From NCBI RefSeq assembly GCF_030317115.1, contig NZ_JASZYF010000013.1, positions 62,001-126,000 on the forward strand: 64,000 nt of DNA, written 5' to 3'. This document shows positions 61,661 to 64,000 of the stretch, one piece after another. The DNA comes from Variovorax gracilis. Lineage in GTDB: Bacteria; Pseudomonadota; Gammaproteobacteria; Burkholderiales; Burkholderiaceae_C. The stretch's first letter is position 1, and each line of letters begins with the position of its first letter. Position numbers and translations under genes: made by a program. The notes under the pieces are model-generated. The model was not told the origin of the DNA and made no database searches. It saw nothing but the letters and a program-made list of their open reading frames with translations.

Positions 61661-63162
61661 GTGACGTACAAGCTGTTCTCGAACGCTGCGGAATCACCGC
61701 GCCGCAACTCTCGGGCGGCGCACTGCGCGTGCGCTCGGCCATCGACGGCGCCGATCTCGCGCACCTGCATGAGACGCCGGCCGCGTCGATGCCCGAGGTG
61801 GTCGCGCGTTCGCAGGCCGCATTTCGGCTCTGGCGCGAAGTGCCGGCGCCCTCGCGCGGCGAACTGGTGCGGCTCTGGGGCGAGGAACTGCGCAAGTCCA
61901 AGGTCGATATCGGCCAGGTCATCTCGCTCGAAGTCGGCAAGATCGCCCAGGAAGGGCTGGGCGAAGTGCAGGAGGGCGTGGACATCTGCGAATTCGCGCT
62001 CGGCCTGTCGCGGCAGCTCTACGGCAGGACCATCGTGTCGGAACGGCCGGGCCACCGGATCATGGAGCAGTACCACCCGCTGGGGCCGGTGGCGGTCATC
62101 ACGGCATTCAACTTTCCGAGCGCGGTGTTCGCCTGGAATGCCGCCATCGCGCTGGTGTGCGGCGACCCCGTGATCTTCAAGCCGTCGGAGAAAGCGCCGC
62201 TGTCCGGCCTCGTGACCTTCAGGGCGCTGGAACGCGCGATCGCGCGCTTCGGACACGGCGCACCGCGGGGGCTCGCGCAGATCGTGATCGGTGGCGCGGC
62301 GCAGTCGCAGGCGCTGGTCGACAGCCCCGACATTCCGCTGGTGTCCGCGACCGGCTCCACGCGCATGGGCCGGGAGGTTGGTCCGCGTGTGGCGGCGCGA
62401 TTCGGCCGGCGCATCCTCGAACTCGGCGGGAACAACGCGATGATCGTCACGCCGGCGGCCGATCTCGACATGGCCTTGCGGGCGATCCTGTTCAGTGCGG
62501 TGGGCACCGCTGGCCAACGCTGCACCTCGCTGCGCCGGCTCATCGTTCATCGCACGGTCAAGGAGGCCTTGGTGGCGAAGCTGCTGGCGGCCTACGAAAG
62601 CCTGCACATCGGTCATCCGCTGGAAGAGGGCACGCTGGTCGGCCCGCTGATCGACGAGGCCGCTTACGACGCCCTGCGGAATGCCGTCGCCGAAGTCGAG
62701 GCGCAGGGCGGCCGCATTCTCTTCGGCGGCGATCGCGTGCTGGCCGAGCGCTTCCCGAGGGCCTACTACGTGCGCCCCGCCATTGCCGACATGCCGGCGC
62801 AGACAGAGTTGGTCCGGCGCGAAACCTTCGGCCCGTTGCTCCATGTGCTGGCCTACGACGACCTCGATCAGGCGATTGCGATCCACAACGACGTTCCACA
62901 AGGCTTGTCGTCGTGCATCTTCTCGAACGACTTGCGCGAGGTCGAGCGATTCATCTCCGCGGCGGGCTCGGATTGCGGCATGGCCAACGTGAACATCGGT
63001 CCGAGTGGCGCAGAGATCGGCGGTGCATTCGGCGGCGAGAAGGAAACGGGCGGCGACCGCGAGAGCGGCTCGGACGCATGGAAGCAATACATGCGGCGCA
63101 CGACGAACACCATCAACTTCTCGACCGAGCTGCCGCTGGCACAGGGCATCCGGTTCGGCTGA
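61657..63162 (+). CDS. amaB: ALDH7-type aminoadipate semialdehyde dehydrogenase
   Basis: A 501-residue aldehyde dehydrogenase. The cofactor-binding region is VAVITAFNFPSAVFAWN; the catalytic Glu lies in LELGGNNAMIV and the Cys in TAGQRCTSLRRL, the latter matching the ALDH7 (antiquitin) subfamily. Substrate: alpha-aminoadipate semialdehyde/piperideine-6-carboxylate to aminoadipate. GGAAGGAG precedes the ATG at 61657. It ends 8 bases from the convergent radical-SAM gene. Confidence 0.87.
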   Translation: MSDVQAVLERCGITAPQLSGGALRVRSAIDGADLAHLHETPAASMPEVVARSQAAFRLWREVPAPSRGELVRLWGEELRKSKVDIGQVISLEVGKIAQEGLGEVQEGVDICEFALGLSRQLYGRTIVSERPGHRIMEQYHPLGPVAVITAFNFPSAVFAWNAAIALVCGDPVIFKPSEKAPLSGLVTFRALERAIARFGHGAPRGLAQIVIGGAAQSQALVDSPDIPLVSATGSTRMGREVGPRVAARFGRRILELGGNNAMIVTPAADLDMALRAILFSAVGTAGQRCTSLRRLIVHRTVKEALVAKLLAAYESLHIGHPLEEGTLVGPLIDEAAYDALRNAVAEVEAQGGRILFGGDRVLAERFPRAYYVRPAIADMPAQTELVRRETFGPLLHVLAYDDLDQAIAIHNDVPQGLSSCIFSNDLREVERFISAAGSDCGMANVNIGPSGAEIGGAFGGEKETGGDRESGSDAWKQYMRRTTNTINFSTELPLAQGIRFG

Positions 63163-63170
63163 AGCAAGGA

Positions 63171-64000
63171 CTACGCCGCGAGGCGCACCGGAATCCTCCG
63201 GCGGCCGAAGCCGCGTGCAAAGGCTTCGAATCTGCCCGCAATCCGTGTGCCGCAATGCGGGCATTCGCCGCTCGCGTCGAGCTGGCAATCGAGGACGAGA
63301 TACCAGTCGCGCCGTACCAGCGCCGCGTGACAGACGGGGCAGAGGGTCGTTCCGCCTTCGACGTCATGCACGTTGCCGGTGTAGACGTGGTGCAGGCCGT
63401 TCCCGAGCGCGATGGCGCGCGCCCGCGTCAGCGTGGCTGGCGGCGTCGGCTCCACGTCCAGCATCCGGTAGTCCGGGTGGAAGGCGGTGAAGTGCAGCGG
63501 CACGTCGGGACCCAGGCGGTCGGCGATCCAGCGCGTCATCGCGTCGATCTCGGCGTCGCTGTCGTTGTGGCCGGGGATCAGAAGCGTCGTGATCTCGAAC
63601 CAGCAATCGGTCTCGTGGCGAAGGTATTGCAGCGTGTCGAGCACGGGCGCAAGGTGCGCGCCGGTCTGTTGGAAATAGAAACTTTCGGTGAACCCTTTGA
63701 GGTCGACGTTGGCCGCGTCCATTCGGGCGTAGAACTCGCGACGGGGCGCGGCATGCATGTAGCCTGCCGTCACCGCGACGCTGTGCAGGCCGAGGGCGTG
63801 GCAGGCGTCGGCCGTATCCATCGCGTACTCTGCAAAGATCACGGGGTCGTTGTAGGTGAAGGCCACGCTCGAGGCGCCGCTCGCTCGCGCTGCCTCGGCG
63901 ATGCGTTCAGGCGAGGCCGCGTCCGTCAGTCGGTCCGTCTCGCGGCTCTTCGAGATGTCCCAGTTCTGGCAGAACTTGCACGCGAGGTTGCAACCTGCCG
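63171..64000 (-). CDS. amrS: AmmeMemoRadiSam system radical SAM enzyme, 5' end cut by window edge
   Basis: An open frame runs in from the window edge; about 275 C-terminal residues are present. The radical-SAM cluster motif AGCNLACKFCQNWDISK is at the very start of the visible part, the AmmeMemoRadiSam signature. FTYNDPVIFAEYA, VDLKGFTESFY and LLIPGHNDSDAEID follow. The C-terminus carries a rubredoxin-like zinc ribbon (CPVCHAAL and CPHCGTRI). The physiological substrate is unknown; partners AmmeMemo proteins may lie beyond the edge. Confidence 0.9.
   Translation of the reverse strand, partial: AGCNLACKFCQNWDISKSRETDRLTDAASPERIAEAARASGASSVAFTYNDPVIFAEYAMDTADACHALGLHSVAVTAGYMHAAPRREFYARMDAANVDLKGFTESFYFQQTGAHLAPVLDTLQYLRHETDCWFEITTLLIPGHNDSDAEIDAMTRWIADRLGPDVPLHFTAFHPDYRMLDVEPTPPATLTRARAIALGNGLHHVYTGNVHDVEGGTTLCPVCHAALVRRDWYLVLDCQLDASGECPHCGTRIAGRFEAFARGFGRRRIPVRLAA

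Overview
The window is a gene-dense, high-GC stretch of a Comamonadaceae-type betaproteobacterial chromosome, most like Variovorax or a close relative. The evidence is four orphan Bug-family (tripartite tricarboxylate) receptors, the pyrG-kdsA-eno-ftsB and dapA-bamC clusters, and tight ATGA gene overlaps. No tRNA, rRNA, CRISPR array, insertion sequence or phage integrase was seen, and no gene-free stretch exceeds 300 bases. Genes at both ends are cut by the window edge.

Layout. 1-7112 holds a truncated alpha/beta hydrolase lipoprotein, a glycine-zipper lipoprotein, ctlX with a divergent Lrp regulator, an AtuA pair with a Bug receptor, and amiC. 7109-17606 is mostly housekeeping: tsaE, queG, an AEC transporter, two Bug receptors, xerD, a DUF455 protein, a gamma-carbonic anhydrase, hslO, an unknown exported protein and a P-loop kinase-like protein. 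17331-23659 carries ftsB, eno, kdsA and pyrG with divergent coaBC-dut. 23856-32000 has envelope and translation genes (glycine-zipper lipoprotein, slyD, roxA, bamC), dapA and an MFS-methyltransferase operon. 32053-40315 has parE and parC flanking an ECF sigma factor, a ferritin-like protein, a lytic transglycosylase and a kelch protein. 40341-46814 contains a metallo-beta-lactamase-fold lipoprotein, a very large membrane patatin and a CorA-like membrane protein.

46961-53777 is the most informative region. A polar-amino-acid-type ABC transporter (two permeases, binding protein, ATPase) runs directly into kguE-kguK-kguD-ptxS, the 2-ketogluconate catabolic genes. A perfect 14-bp palindrome identical to the operator described for PtxS of Pseudomonas lies in the promoter before the first permease. 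This suggests that the ABC transporter takes the place of the usual KguT permease.

53920-64000 is accessory metabolism: a DUF3616 protein, a GH25 lysozyme without signal peptide, and a five-gene minus-strand operon (class V PLP enzyme, SRPBCC-like protein, Bug receptor, RidA, cyclase) under a divergent Crp/Fnr-family regulator. It ends with a saccharopine-dehydrogenase-like/ALDH7 pair suggesting lysine catabolism via aminoadipate semialdehyde, and a truncated AmmeMemoRadiSam radical-SAM gene.

A recurring regulatory theme is that many operon-leading genes (atuA, queG, xerD, coaBC, parE and others) have a -10-like hexamer ending 6-8 nt before the start codon and no Shine-Dalgarno sequence. This is the arrangement expected of leaderless mRNAs.
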